Source: Panicum virgatum
Taxonomy: Eukaryota; Streptophyta; Magnoliopsida; Poales; Poaceae
Assembly: GCF_016808335.1 (NCBI RefSeq)
Contig: NC_053137.1
Span: 2,583,092 to 2,647,091, forward strand
Direction: 5' to 3'
Length of the DNA: 64,000 nucleotides
A program made the position numbers and the translations under genes. The notes beneath the pieces were generated by a model that ran no database searches, was not told the DNA's origin, and was given only the letters and a program-made list of their open reading frames with translations. This document shows, in pieces, positions 1-10,721 of this stretch (the first letter of the stretch is position 1; every line of letters begins with the position of its first letter).

Positions 1-500
1 GAAATGTATGATGCTTTTCAATATTGCAATGGATGCATAATGCCGTGGTTGCCGTACTGTTTCATACTAGAATAAATATCATTTTTATAGGTGGGTGGTA
101 GCGTATGTGTTTCAACATAGGTTTAGTCAGTCTCTAGAAATAGGAGATTATTTCCACATATGCAAAAATAAGTTGTATGTGGAAATCCATTTCTATACAC
201 ACATATAGGAGACTCGGATTGATAAAGTAGCGTCACTGTTTACCGGTATGGGCGAGGCGGTTACATAAAAATCGCGTCTCCGATATGAGATCATTGGTGA
301 CGCGAGAAATTCACGTCACCAATGTGATTCATATCGGTGATGAAAATTTAGTGATGCTAGTTTTTTTCGTCTCCGATGCTTGTATTGCCGCGTCTCCAAT
401 GAGGGGTTCTGGCATAGTGGTGGTAGCTTACGTATTTCAATGTAAATCTAGTCAGTCTCTAGAAATAGGCGATTATTTCCACATATGCAAAAATAAGTTG
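1..500. repeat. Flanking repeat DNA with an internal direct repeat and a hairpin
   Basis: No gene is visible. A segment of about 80 bp at 92-175 recurs at 417-500, and CACTA-A begins just after the second copy. A near-palindrome lies at 276-337, with arms around CATTGGTGACG. The bases up to 419 (GGCATAGTG) read in reverse as CACTATGCC, which resembles a CACTA terminus, so this may be the remnant of an older element. The right flank of CACTA-A (AAATCCATTTCTAT at 21,879) matches 181-194, so the two flanks probably belong to the same older repeat. Confidence 0.35.
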
Positions 501-518
501 TACTACGGGAGACAGGCG

Positions 519-985
519 CATTGCCGAGTGTTAGGAACACTCGGCAAAGGCCATAATGCACTCGGCGAAGAGTTTGCTGAGTATAACACTCGGCAAAAGT
601 CACTCGGCCACCAATCTGACGGCGAAGCCAGCTTTGCCGAGTGCCTTTTCTCGGGCACTCGGCAAATCTTTGCTGTGTACCAACACGCACTCGGCAACAT
701 TAAGTGAAACGGCCGGCCCACGGACTTTTTGCGCTAGCTTTGCCGAGTGCCAAACGGAAGGCACTCGGCAAAGACGGTGATCTGGCACTCGGTAAAGCAG
801 CCGTCTTTGCCGAGTGCCAGATCACAGGCAGTCGGCAAAGGTCCAAGCTTTGCCGAGTGTCTAAGATCTGGCACTCGGCAAAGCGGCCGTCTTTGCCGAG
901 TGCCAAGAGAAATGCACTCGGCAAAGCTGGTGCCTTTGCCGAATGCACGCTTTGCCGAGTGCCAAGGTAAAAATACTCGGCAAAG
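519..985. repeat. Left subterminal repeat array of CACTA-A
   Basis: About twenty copies of GCCGAGTG or its complement CACTCGGC are present in both orientations, usually as inverted pairs around 10-20 bp spacers. Such arrays bind the element's TNPA protein in the En/Spm family. The many short open frames here are by-products of the repeats. Confidence 0.8.
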
Positions 986-1422
986 GTAATTTTTTTTGTT
1001 TTTCTCTGTTTTCTTGCATAAATCAAACATAACATTATATATATATATATATATATATACATCCCAGGCAATTAATATCACATTCTCATGTGACTTCCAT
1101 CACAAACATCACATTTATATCACATAATGTTCAAATTTAGTCCACAAAGCATTCATAGTCCATAGTACAAGCATTATTCCAACATCGACAAGTCCAACAG
1201 CTACAAGTCCAACATCCGGCAGTCTAACAACCACAAATCTAATATCATAGTCCATAGTACAGCGCACACATGACAACCGAACGATACCTTAATCATCTCT
1301 GCTCCGATCTTGAACCTGGCCACTGTGGCACCGGGGAGTGCTGATCTGGAGGCTCATTCGATGCCACCCCCGATAGATTCTGCAAAAAAGATGACATACA
1401 AGATTACATTCCAAGTCAGTAT
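986..1422. other. Non-coding 3' region of CACTA-A
   Basis: This is AT-rich DNA with an (AT)n run at about 1,034-1,059 and short direct repeats of a TCCAACA/CAAGTCC type at 1,165-1,240. No gene was seen. Confidence 0.5.
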
Positions 1423-2195
1423 TTAATTTAGGCGGCGGTTGCAAGCAAATATATTCATACTCACATGGGTGACTGCACTAGGAAATACCATCGGTGCGCC
1501 GAGCAACTGTGGTGGAGGTGCAGTTGGCGTTGGCCACGGCATTGTTGGCGGTGGTTGATAGTTTATCGATGCACCTAGACCTTGCATGTAGGCGAACATG
1601 GCGGCGTACCTTTGGTCCTTCTCCTCCCTCTGCTTCCGCTCCTGCTCCAACCTCTCTTCCAACTCCTGCCGCAGTCTCTTCTCTTCGTCAAGCCGGGCCT
1701 ACAAGATTTCACCCCAAAGTCAAAATGCGAAACAAAGGTACGTAAACAACCGACGAATGAATCAGAAATAACCTGGAATGCATACATGCTGGCCACTGAA
1801 ATCTCGGGCCGTGGAAGTATGGGCGAGGTCGAGTCAGTGGTCCTTGCCCGAAGCTGGGAGAGAGTGGGCGTACTGGCCGTGTCGACTATGCTGTCGCCGA
1901 GCCAGTACCGACCATGCTTCTTCCCTCCTCCCGCCCTCATGATGGCTTCTCCAGAAAGGGGTGCGGTGGCCGGATCCCATGTGTCCCTGTGGAGCACCTT
2001 TCCTATCTCTGTGTACCGAGTCACGCGGGTGTGGATGTTCGGGTTGCTATAGGCCTCGGGCGGAGCCGCCGGGTCGAAGGCGATGTCGGACGTCGCCTTG
2101 CCCATGTGAGCCATAACGTATGCCGTGAACTCGTTGCAAGGATGCCCTTCACGTTGTGCCGACTGCAAAGAAAAAACAAGATGATTAGTAAGCAT
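1423..2195 (-). CDS. TNPA/PTTA-like CACTA transposon protein, 3' part
   Basis: The likely role is the element-encoded DNA-binding accessory protein that pairs with the TNPD transposase and binds the subterminal repeats. The first part (2,195 to 1,773) contains the stretch GGGKKHGRYWLGDS, typical of the plant Ptta/En/Spm transposase family (PF03004), preceded by EFTAYVMAHMGKATSD. An intron at 1,772-1,699 (GT..AG, phase 0) joins it to a charged, probably coiled-coil segment (RLDEEKRLRQELEERLEQ) and a proline-rich tail. A donor-like CAT|GTGAGT near 1,470 suggests one more exon. The N-terminal exons cannot be traced beyond 2,195. It lies downstream of TNPD on the same strand, the usual CACTA order. 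Whether the reading frame is complete is unknown. Confidence 0.55.
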
Positions 2196-2493
2196 GCAGA
2201 ATTTAGCGTTAGAAATAATGAGGGGGTGGATTATGCACCATATGCGGCGGGTGGCTGAACAATGGAAACTTGTGATCAGGTTAGATGAGAACTTACCCTA
2301 TGTATGGCTCCACCTCGGAAAGGTTGGTCAACAAATAAAACATGATATGGCGCCACTCTTTATAATTCAGAGTCTTTTACCTCGCATCACTTGCACTTCC
2401 AAGTTGCCCTCGAAAAATGCTGAGGCTCGATTCATTATTGCTAGCATTGTAACGAGGGGGTGGATTATGCACGCTTGGAAGCTTCTCACCATA

Positions 2494-3182
2494 TTATTTA
2501 GTTGTGAGGTTTGACACCTCCTCGAGAATATATGCCTCTACAATGGAAGCTTCGATTTTGCATTTATTTTTACATTTCGTTCGAAGAACCTTCAGACTTC
2601 TCTCGATTGAATAGCACCAACAATTCTGCACAGGCCCCCCCCTCAATCGTGCCTCATACGGGAGGTGCAGAAGCAAATGCTGCATCGGATTGAAGAAGGC
2701 AGGTGGAAATATCTTCTCAAGCTTACATAGCAACACAGGAGTCATTTTTTCCATGTCCGCAATTACAGCCCGAGATAACTCCTTAGCACAAAGCTACCAG
2801 AAGAAATTGCTCAACTCTGCCAACACTTGCCAGACATGATCAGGGAGGTATCCTCGAACCAGCACCAGAAGAAGCCGCTCAATCCATATGTGGTAGTCAT
2901 GACTCTTGAGCCCATTGATTCGCATAGTAGTTAGGTTCACTCCCCTCCTCAGATTCGCAGCATACCCATCGGGAAATTGTAACTTTTGGATCCACTCTAG
3001 TGCTTCCTTCTTTTGGGCCCTCATTAGGACGAAGTCGGCACGTGTCTTCTTCCATTGTCTCCCGGGTCCAGGAGTCATCATTTTGTATCTTGGTCTATCG
3101 CACAACGTTGCCAGATCCACTCTAGCCTTAACATTGTCCTTCATCTTATCTATGTCCATTATTGTTCCAAAAAGAGCCTCAC
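2494..3182 (-). pseudogene. TNPD transposase of CACTA-A, C-terminal part (cut by LTR element)
   Basis: This is the DUF4218 region of a CACTA transposase. It reads from LFGTIMDIDKMKDNVKAR at 3,182 through a LKSHDYHIWIERLL stretch to LEKIFPPAFFNPMQHLLLHLP at about 2,715, all hallmarks of TNPD proteins. It continues the frame that stops at 17,463, where the LTR retrotransposon entered. An in-frame TAG at 2,794-2,796 interrupts it, and the DUF4216 tail seen in the relatives at 13,990 and 62,880 is missing. It cannot make an active transposase. Confidence 0.75.
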
Positions 3183-4718
3183 TGTTGGCCCCTACCAACG
3201 TCACTAGTGATGATGCCTGCAGATGCCAATTTGGGGGGTGGCAGTATTTCATGAACTACGAATAAATCCGCAAGCGCACGGAATACCGTTGTAGCATTTT
3301 ACCCGGGAGTATACCGGGGTGTCATATATATTTCCACAAGGAAGGCGGTGAGTGAGAAGATATATAGATTAGTTGGTGAACTCTATCTAGATTGGATATT
3401 CTCATGCATAAACAGGGGTAAGATAATAACATGATAGGAGGTAGTGTGACACACACAAACTACCCTCTCGGATAAATAAAAGATAAAAGAAAGATAAAAG
3501 ATGCTTCAGGCCGGGAGCAAGGTAGAAGCCAAAGCTCGAGTCAACTATGCTAGGCTAACTATATCTACACTTTCTCATTGGTTAGCTCGTCAGAGATTAA
3601 ACTACACAACAGGGAGATCGCTATCGAAGCAACGGGAGGAGCCCATATACCCCGGTGACTTTATGTACCTCCTACCCCCATACCAAACATGGAGGATTAC
3701 TCGGGCTCGGACAGGGCTGTCACCACCTGTCGGCTACCTCTACAAACCGTGGGTATAGTTGACATCCAGCAACATTTAACTAATCTAGACACCATGTCTA
3801 CACTAGTAAGGGATACTCTAGTGTCCCGCGTGGAGCTCCCACCCTCCGGATGGACAGACATCACACTAGAGCAATCATACAAATACTGGAGCAGTTGATA
3901 GAGTTCTAAGAACAAAACACTAACCATCTCCAGCACAGGGCGATCATATAATGCAAGCATTGAATAATAACGCAACCATGACAAGAAGCATATACTCGAT
4001 AACTCAGAATATACTTCAAGCAAATACCGGTAACCATAGTCTAATTCTATTACAAACGACCGAATATTACAAGAGAGAGCTAGAGATGAACCCATACCAG
4101 AACTCTCGAGCAACTCCGGCGACTCGATGACTCCTAGACTTCTCCTAAACTCCACTAAGCCTAAAGAATATGCAAGGAATGGAAGAGAGGAGAGATGTGA
4201 GGTGTGTGTGTGTGTGTGTTCTAATCTCTACCCCCCCCCCTTGTATTTATAGCAGGGAGCCACGGGGTGAGACTACTGCAACCGACTTCAGCAACCAGTG
4301 GAGAGGCGGCACGTGGCGAAGTTGAGGAGCTGGGGCCCATGAGCCAGGTTGGCCGACCTGTAGGTCGGTCGACCTGCTAGGTGGGCCAACCGATCCCAGC
4401 TTCGTCCAGCAGGTTGTCTTGGGCCTCCTTGTCTGGTCCACGGTGGTCTTGGCCTGTCTTGGCTTGTCTGAATTGGGTTCTTGCATCACTTTTGGTCCAT
4501 CTGAGCCTGAATCGGTGCTTTGATAATTTCTATGATTTTATGCCAGGCCAAAGTGTGCTTGTAACCTGCATATTAGCTTGAAAACACAACTTGCATATTC
4601 TAAAAGGTAAAGTGTGGTTTAGGGACTTTATTGAATAAGGATGCGTGTAAGAAATGCAAACTCTCATGATTTTTCGATCAAGTTGACGCCAGGAAATGAT
4701 CGTTAGTGAGCGTCAACA
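3183..4718 (-). repeat. Left LTR (3' LTR of the retrotransposon)
   Basis: 1,536 bp, starting TGTTGGCCCC and ending AGCGTCAACA. It pairs with 8,475-9,815 plus 17,265-17,462 at high identity with scattered substitutions. A (TG)n run lies near 4,203-4,220. The small open frames in it recur in both LTRs and are not genes. Confidence 0.88.
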
Positions 4719-6144
4719 TGATCCCCCAAGCTGTCCTTTGCTCATCCCGAGCAAAGTAGGACAAATTAGGTTCTTGATCAGATAATCACTTTGACTCGTA
4801 CCTTACCTGTCATGTCATAGTCTAAAGGAAAGAGATTCATCTATAAGTCTAAATAAGTCGGTTAGCATACCTTTGCTCAATTACCTTACTCCTTCATGGG
4901 GCTTTTTTAGCTATCTCCTTGTCTTGGGCTGTTGAGAGTTAGAATGGTGCATAGAGTAGTACTTACTTGTTCATAGATCTGCAATCCATCTGGAGGTACT
5001 TTTTGAAAGATTTTTGAAAACATGGCAAAGCTCCCAGGATAACTCTCTCTTGAGTCTCTCATCTTGTATTTTCTTACCAGGGCAGTATCTGCCTTTGATC
5101 TTTCCTACTACTACAAGCCTTTGTGGAGCTCAAGGTAGGATAAGAATAGGGCACGCTTGTATTCTATTTATTGTAAAGTCAAAGAGAGGATCTATGGAGA
5201 AACAAGTCATACAATCTCGATCAAAAGGTGCAGGTGTATGAGTGGATGGATGAATGGATGGATACGGCTTACTCCTTGAGGTAATGACTTTTCTCTCTCG
5301 AATCATCCCTATCTCTTTTTTTTAGACATGGTTACCCCTTTTCTCTTTCTTTTTTTTTGGGCCATGCTTCTTTGGCATGCCATCTTATCTCTTTTTGGGG
5401 CAACCAAAATCCGACTTTATTTTTTTTCAGGGATGTTCTACGAGAGAGATCACCAAGACATGGAGCATTTACTATGTGGAATGGATGGATGGTGATGCCA
5501 AATCCCAGTGTAGGAATATAACAAATGGAGGGGACGTGTACGTGCTTATGATCGAGAAAGCATGAAGAGTATCTCACTAGGGTCATACAATTTGACAAAA
5601 CTCAACAGAACATCAAGTAGCATATGCATAAAGGTTTTTTATGGAATACGACATATGGCTCTGGTAGGACATTGCATATCACTAGGGAATTTGCCTCTTT
5701 ATTTTTTTAAAAAAAACAACTCCAGACTTCAAGCATCACTAGAACAAACTTGCACAACTTTATTTACCATATCCGAACTCACAACAACTTAGACTTGGAT
5801 CAAGCATATGCAACCCACGGAACTTTCAGGTTCATTGACAAGACATTTGTATAACCAACGAATTTAAACTCAAAAGAACTCTTATTTTCAAACTAGACAC
5901 AACAGACATGATAGAGCAAAGCAAAACTCATCCTTTCAACTTATCATATGGAGTTAAAACATTCTTACCGCGTATCATGAAAAAAAGGAAATAAAGCAGT
6001 AAATCTTTATTTTGTTTTTTTGAAAGTTTATATCAAATTTTATTAAAAGCAAATAAAGGGATACAGTTGACTTAGGGGAGGGAACCTCCCCCAAGCTAGC
6101 TCTTGGTTTAGGTTCCGAAAAGCAGGACCTTTCTCAATACCTGA
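4719..6144. other. Non-coding 3' internal region of the LTR retrotransposon
   Basis: No coding region is visible. On the minus strand the bases next to the LTR read AGCTTGGGGGATCA, a purine-rich stretch fitting the polypurine tract. The reverse transcriptase and integrase genes expected in an autonomous element should lie here and are absent. Confidence 0.6.
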
Positions 6145-8187
6145 TCAGATTGAGGTCATTTCGTCCATACCTGGAGAAGTAGTAGCGGTCGATGACGTCT
6201 TGTTCTTCTTGCGCCACGCCTTCTTGGTCTTCTTTGATGGCATGTGTGGCGCAGGAACAGGATCCTCGGATGTAGGATAGACAATTTCCAGATCTTCCCA
6301 TACTATATTGGTGATGAAGTCAGGGATCTTCTGGTCGTCTCCCACTGGCTCGGTTGGTGGAGAATGAATCTCCCAATCCTCCCAAGCTGGCTTGGAAGGG
6401 GGGTGATAGTCTTGATCATCCCAACCGGGTTCTGCCCATAGCCCTTGTTTCTCACTATCCTCATGAATTAGGAATACCTCCATTTTGTTCTGGAACTTGA
6501 ATTTCATGGTCTTTCCCATGATACGGAGGCTAATTCTTCCTATCCCCACATCAGTTCTGGCGTTTGTATCCTTGAGGAATGGTCGTCCAAGTATGAGCGG
6601 AATTCCAAGATCTCCTTCCATATCAAGGACTACGAAGTCCACCAATATGTAGGTATTCTTGACTTTTACCATTAACCTTTTCACAACTCCTTCTGGATAT
6701 CTTATCATGGAATCCGCCAGCTGTACACACATAGTGGTCGGGGAAATTGATGGATAGCCTAGTTTCTCGAAAGTTACCTTGGGCATGATGTTGACGCTAG
6801 CTCCAAGGTCACAAAGGGCTTGATCAAAGTCATAATCAAAGATTGAGCAACTGATCACTGGGGTTCCGGGATCTTCTCTTATTGTGGCTACTAACTCGCC
6901 CCACGCACCTGTTCTTGGGCGTGTGAGCTTCTCTGCATAGCTGAGGGGTATCCTGCTAAGTGGCTCTTTCCACATAGCATTGATGACATTCACGCTTTCT
7001 AGAGTTGACTCGGGTTGCTCCGAAATCTTCCCTAGTTCAGCAGCAGGTGTAGCAGCAGCTAATTGAGTCTCTAGCGCCTTATTGAAACTCAAATGGTTCT
7101 TCATAGCGGTGGAGAATCCGTCCGTCTTGGCATGGACGGTCTCCATAGATTTGTCTGTAGCGGCCAACTTCTTTTGAAGGGACTCATTGATCTTCGCTTG
7201 GCCGTAGACAAGATCTCTCAAGGTAGGCTAGTTAGGACCGAAAGAATTCGAATTCCCATTACCTCATTGGTAGTATGGGCGTGGTTTATTCCACCCCTGA
7301 CCTCCTTGTGGACGAAACCCATTGCTACCATTGAGGAATAGAGCTTCTTCTTGGGTTTCTAGGCAATTGTCGCCCGAATGTCCAACAATCCCGCAGACCT
7401 CGCACTTCATGCTAGTTTCCAAGGCTTGAAGTCTTTGCATCTGAGCCTTATCTTCGGAATAATCCTCAAATTTCCTGAGGATGAGATCAATCTTCATAGC
7501 GAGCATGTAGGCCTCCTTGACGTAGTGCATACCTCGCTGGCGCGGTTGGAGGCGACCATCGCTCCAACCTTAGTTGGAAACCATCTTCTCGATCAATGAT
7601 GTAGCTCTTTCAATGGTTAGCGAGAAGAAAGCTCCACCTGCAGCGGCATCCACATGATCACGGGATGACTGTGTCAACCCATTGTAGAAGTTCTGTAGAA
7701 TGAGCCCATTATCCATTCCATGGTGCGGACACGCCAGAATGTACTCCTGAAGCCTCTCCCAAGCTTCCAGAATTGACTCATTTGATGCCTGCTGGAAGTT
7801 CGAAATCCGACCACGAAGAGCATTGGTTTTGCCCGTCGGGAAGAACTTCAAGAGGAACGCCTTGGCACATTTGTCCCGAGTATCCACAGCAGCCTTGTTA
7901 GCATAAAACCATTGCTTCGCTCACCCCAAAAGAGAGAACGGAAACAGACGGAGCCGGGTTGCATCTTATGATACACTCTTGATAACAAAAGTACTGCAGA
8001 GCTCCAGGAACTGCTGAAGATGAGCACTGGCATCCTCATTGGCCTTGCCACAGAAAGGGCTGGCCTGCACCATCGTAATGAGACCCATCTTGATCTCAAA
8101 ATTTTCCCCTCCGGTGTTAACCTCGGGCCCGGTAGGGACCTGGTTAGCAGATGGAGCAGAGTAATCACGGAGTGTCTTTTGGGCCAT
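6145..8187 (-). pseudogene. gag-protease polyprotein, decayed
   Basis: One frame of 681 codons runs from the ATG at 8,187 (MAQKTLRDYS) to 6,145. In order it shows a retrotransposon gag domain (FLLKFFPTGKTNALRGRI and LQEYILACPHHGM, about 7,840-7,720), a CCHC zinc knuckle (CEVCGIVGHSGDNC, about 7,400) and a retropepsin-like domain with the active-site motif DLGASVNIMP at about 6,800 and ILGRPFL at about 6,590. These features match Athila-type elements. In-frame stops occur at 7,966, near 7,921, at 7,570, at 7,264 and just before 7,221, so it is not translatable as one protein. The protease part alone (358 codons, 7,221-6,145) is open. Confidence 0.8.
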
Positions 8188-8448
8188 AGCTCTAGGAGCT
8201 GACGACGATGCGATGACTGGATCGACTGCCGAGAGTGATCTCCGAGGTGATACGAGACGAACTCGTCTCCTTCTCAAAAGTGACTCTGGATTGGAATGAA
8301 AGTTTAGCAGCAAGTCGAAACCGGTCATACACTACCATGTTTTCATATCAACAAAGACAAGAAAATAAAGCCAAGTTAGCCTGTTTAGCAAGCGAATACC
8401 AATTTCGATTTTGTTCACAACTTTATCTATATATTTCACACTGTGCCT

Positions 8449-8467
8449 TGCCCGGCAACGGTGCCCA
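8449..8467 (-). other. Primer binding site of the retrotransposon
   Basis: On the minus strand, seven bases inside the 5' LTR, the sequence TGGGCACCGTTGCCGGG closely resembles the tRNA-Asp-complementary primer site common in plant Athila/gypsy elements. Two or three bases differ from the usual form as I recall it. Confidence 0.55.
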
Positions 8468-8474
8468 AAATGCT

Positions 8475-9815
8475 TGTTGGCACCTACCAATGTCACCAGC
8501 GATGACGCCCGCAGATGCCAATTTGGGGTGGCAGTATTTCATGAACCACGAATAAATCCGCAAGCGCACGGAATACCGCTGTAGCATTTTACCCGGGAGT
8601 ATACCGGGGTGTCATTTATATTTCCGCAGGGAAGGCGGTGAGTGAGAAGATATATAGATTAGTTGGTGAACTCTATCTAGATTGGATATTCTCATGCATA
8701 AACAGGGGTAAGATAATAACATGGTTGGAGGTAGTGTGACACACACACAAACTACCCTCTCGGATAAATAAAAGATAAAAGAAAGATAAAAGATGCTTCA
8801 AGCTGGGAGCAAGGTAGAAGTCAGAGCTCGAGTCAACTGTGCTAGGCTAACTATATCTACACTTTCTTATTGGTTAGCTCGTTAGAGATTAAACTACACA
8901 ACAGGGAGATCGCTATCGAAGCAATAGGAGGAGCCCGTATACCCCGGCGACTTTATATACCTCCTAGCCCCCATACCGAACATGGTGGATTACTTGGGCT
9001 CGGACAGGGCTGTCACCACCTGCCGGCTGCCTCTACAAACCGTGGGTATAGTTGACATCTAGCAACACTTAGCTAATCTAGACACCATGTCTACACTAGT
9101 AAGGGATACTCTAGTGTCCCGTGCGGAGCCCCTACCCTCCGGATGGACAGACATCACACTAGAGCAATCATATGAATACTGGAGCAGTTGATAGAGTTCT
9201 AAGAACAAAAGACTAACCATCTCCTGCACAGGGCGATCATACAATACAAGTATTGAATAATAACGCAACCATGACAAGAAGCATATACCCGATAACTCAG
9301 AATATACTTCAAGCAGATATCGGTAATAATAGTCTAATTCTATTACAAACGATCGAATATTACAAGAGAGAGCTAGAGGTGAACCCATACCAAAATTCTC
9401 GAGCAACTCCGGCGACTCGATGACTCCTAGACTTCTCCTAAACTCCACTAAGCCTAAAGACTATGCAAGGAATGCAAGAGAGGAGAGATGTGATGTGTGT
9501 GGTGTATGTGTGTGTTCTAATCTCTACCCCCCTTGTATTTATAGCAGGGAGCCACAGGGTGAGACTACTACAACCGACTTCAGTAACCAGTGGAGAGGCG
9601 ACACGTGGTGAAGTTGAGGCGGTGGGGCCCATGGGCCAGGTCGGCTGACCTGTAGGTCAGTCGACCTGCCAGGTGGGCCAACCGACCCCAGCTTCGTCTA
9701 GCAGGCTATCTTGGGCCTCCTTATCTGCTCCACGGTGGTCTTGGCCTGTCTTGGCTTGTCTGAATTGGGTTCTTGCATTACTTTTGGTCCATCTGAGCCT
9801 GAATCGGTGCTCTAA
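8475..9815 (-). repeat. Right LTR (5' LTR), first part
   Basis: The LTR starts TGTTGGCACC and is interrupted at 9,815 by CACTA-B. The remaining 195 bases after the TAA target duplication continue at 17,268-17,462. Confidence 0.88.
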
Positions 9816-9844
9816 CACTACTACAGAACTGGCCATAGCAAACG

Positions 9845-10075
9845 GGCTATCACCGCCGGTTCATTCCGAACCGTTGGTGATGCCTCATCACCACCGGGTC
9901 CAAAGTTGGTGGCCGTAGTGGCCGTTGGAACCGGCGGTGATGTCAGTCATCATCGCCAGTTGGTTACAAGAACCGGCGGTGATGATGTCGCCGACCATCA
10001 CCGCCGGTTGGTAACACGAGCCGGCGGTGATGATGGTCATCACCGCCGGCTCGTATTACCAACCGGCGGTGATGA
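9845..10075. repeat. Left subterminal repeats of CACTA-B
   Basis: Alternating TCACCGCCGGTT and AACCGGCGGTGA units form short inverted pairs, matching those at 17,097-17,250. Confidence 0.85.
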
Positions 10076-10721
10076 GTCTGTACAGTATAAAACCCCAACC
10101 CCTTCTTCCTCCCACCAGTCTTCTTCTCCAACCCGACGGCCACACCTTTCTCTTCCATTGTTGCGGCCGGATTTTGCCAAAATTCTCATGAAACCTTGCC
10201 ATTCTTGATGTATTGACTCTACCAACTTGTTCTGAGGTTAGTAGTCATCAACTCATTGCCTTTGTACCCATTTTTTTATTACACTTGCATTTCGTGATGA
10301 ATTAATCATGGAGAGCTTTTTTCTCCATTTTAGAACCATTTGTCATCATGGGGGCTCCTTTTTTTGTTGTGTAAGTGCACCAACTTGTGCTAGGTTAGTA
10401 GCTAGCAATCCATTGTACAAGGCTCATCATTATTCGTGGCTAGCTCTTTTATCTTAGGATTAACCTTCCATTTTTTGATGAATTGATCATGGATAGTATC
10501 TTTTTTCTTGAATGCTCATCATGAGGGTTTCTCTTTTTCGTTGTTTGAATGCAACAATTTAGTGGTAAGCAATCCATTAGATTCATACCATTCATCTTAG
10601 GATTGTGAATTTTGTGATGAATGGATCATCAAGAGTCTCTTTTTCTTCACTTTAGAGGGTATTTTTTAATTGTGATAATATTTTTATTAAATTGATATTA
10701 TTACATGTTTTTCGTGCATAG
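10076..10721. other. Leader region of the CACTA-B transposase gene
   Basis: No gene is visible. AT-rich DNA contains three degenerate repeats of about 120 bp around GATGAATTGATCATGGAGAG (near 10,300, 10,480 and 10,615). A TATAAAAC box at 10,086 lies just inside the subterminal repeats and probably drives the transposase transcript. A splice acceptor-like TTTTCGTGCATAG precedes the ATG at 10,722. Confidence 0.45.

Noticed and set aside
519..985. CRISPR-like array of short repeats with spacers
   Set aside because: The repeats occur in both orientations as inverted pairs in a CACTA subterminal region of a plant genome. They are transposase binding sites.
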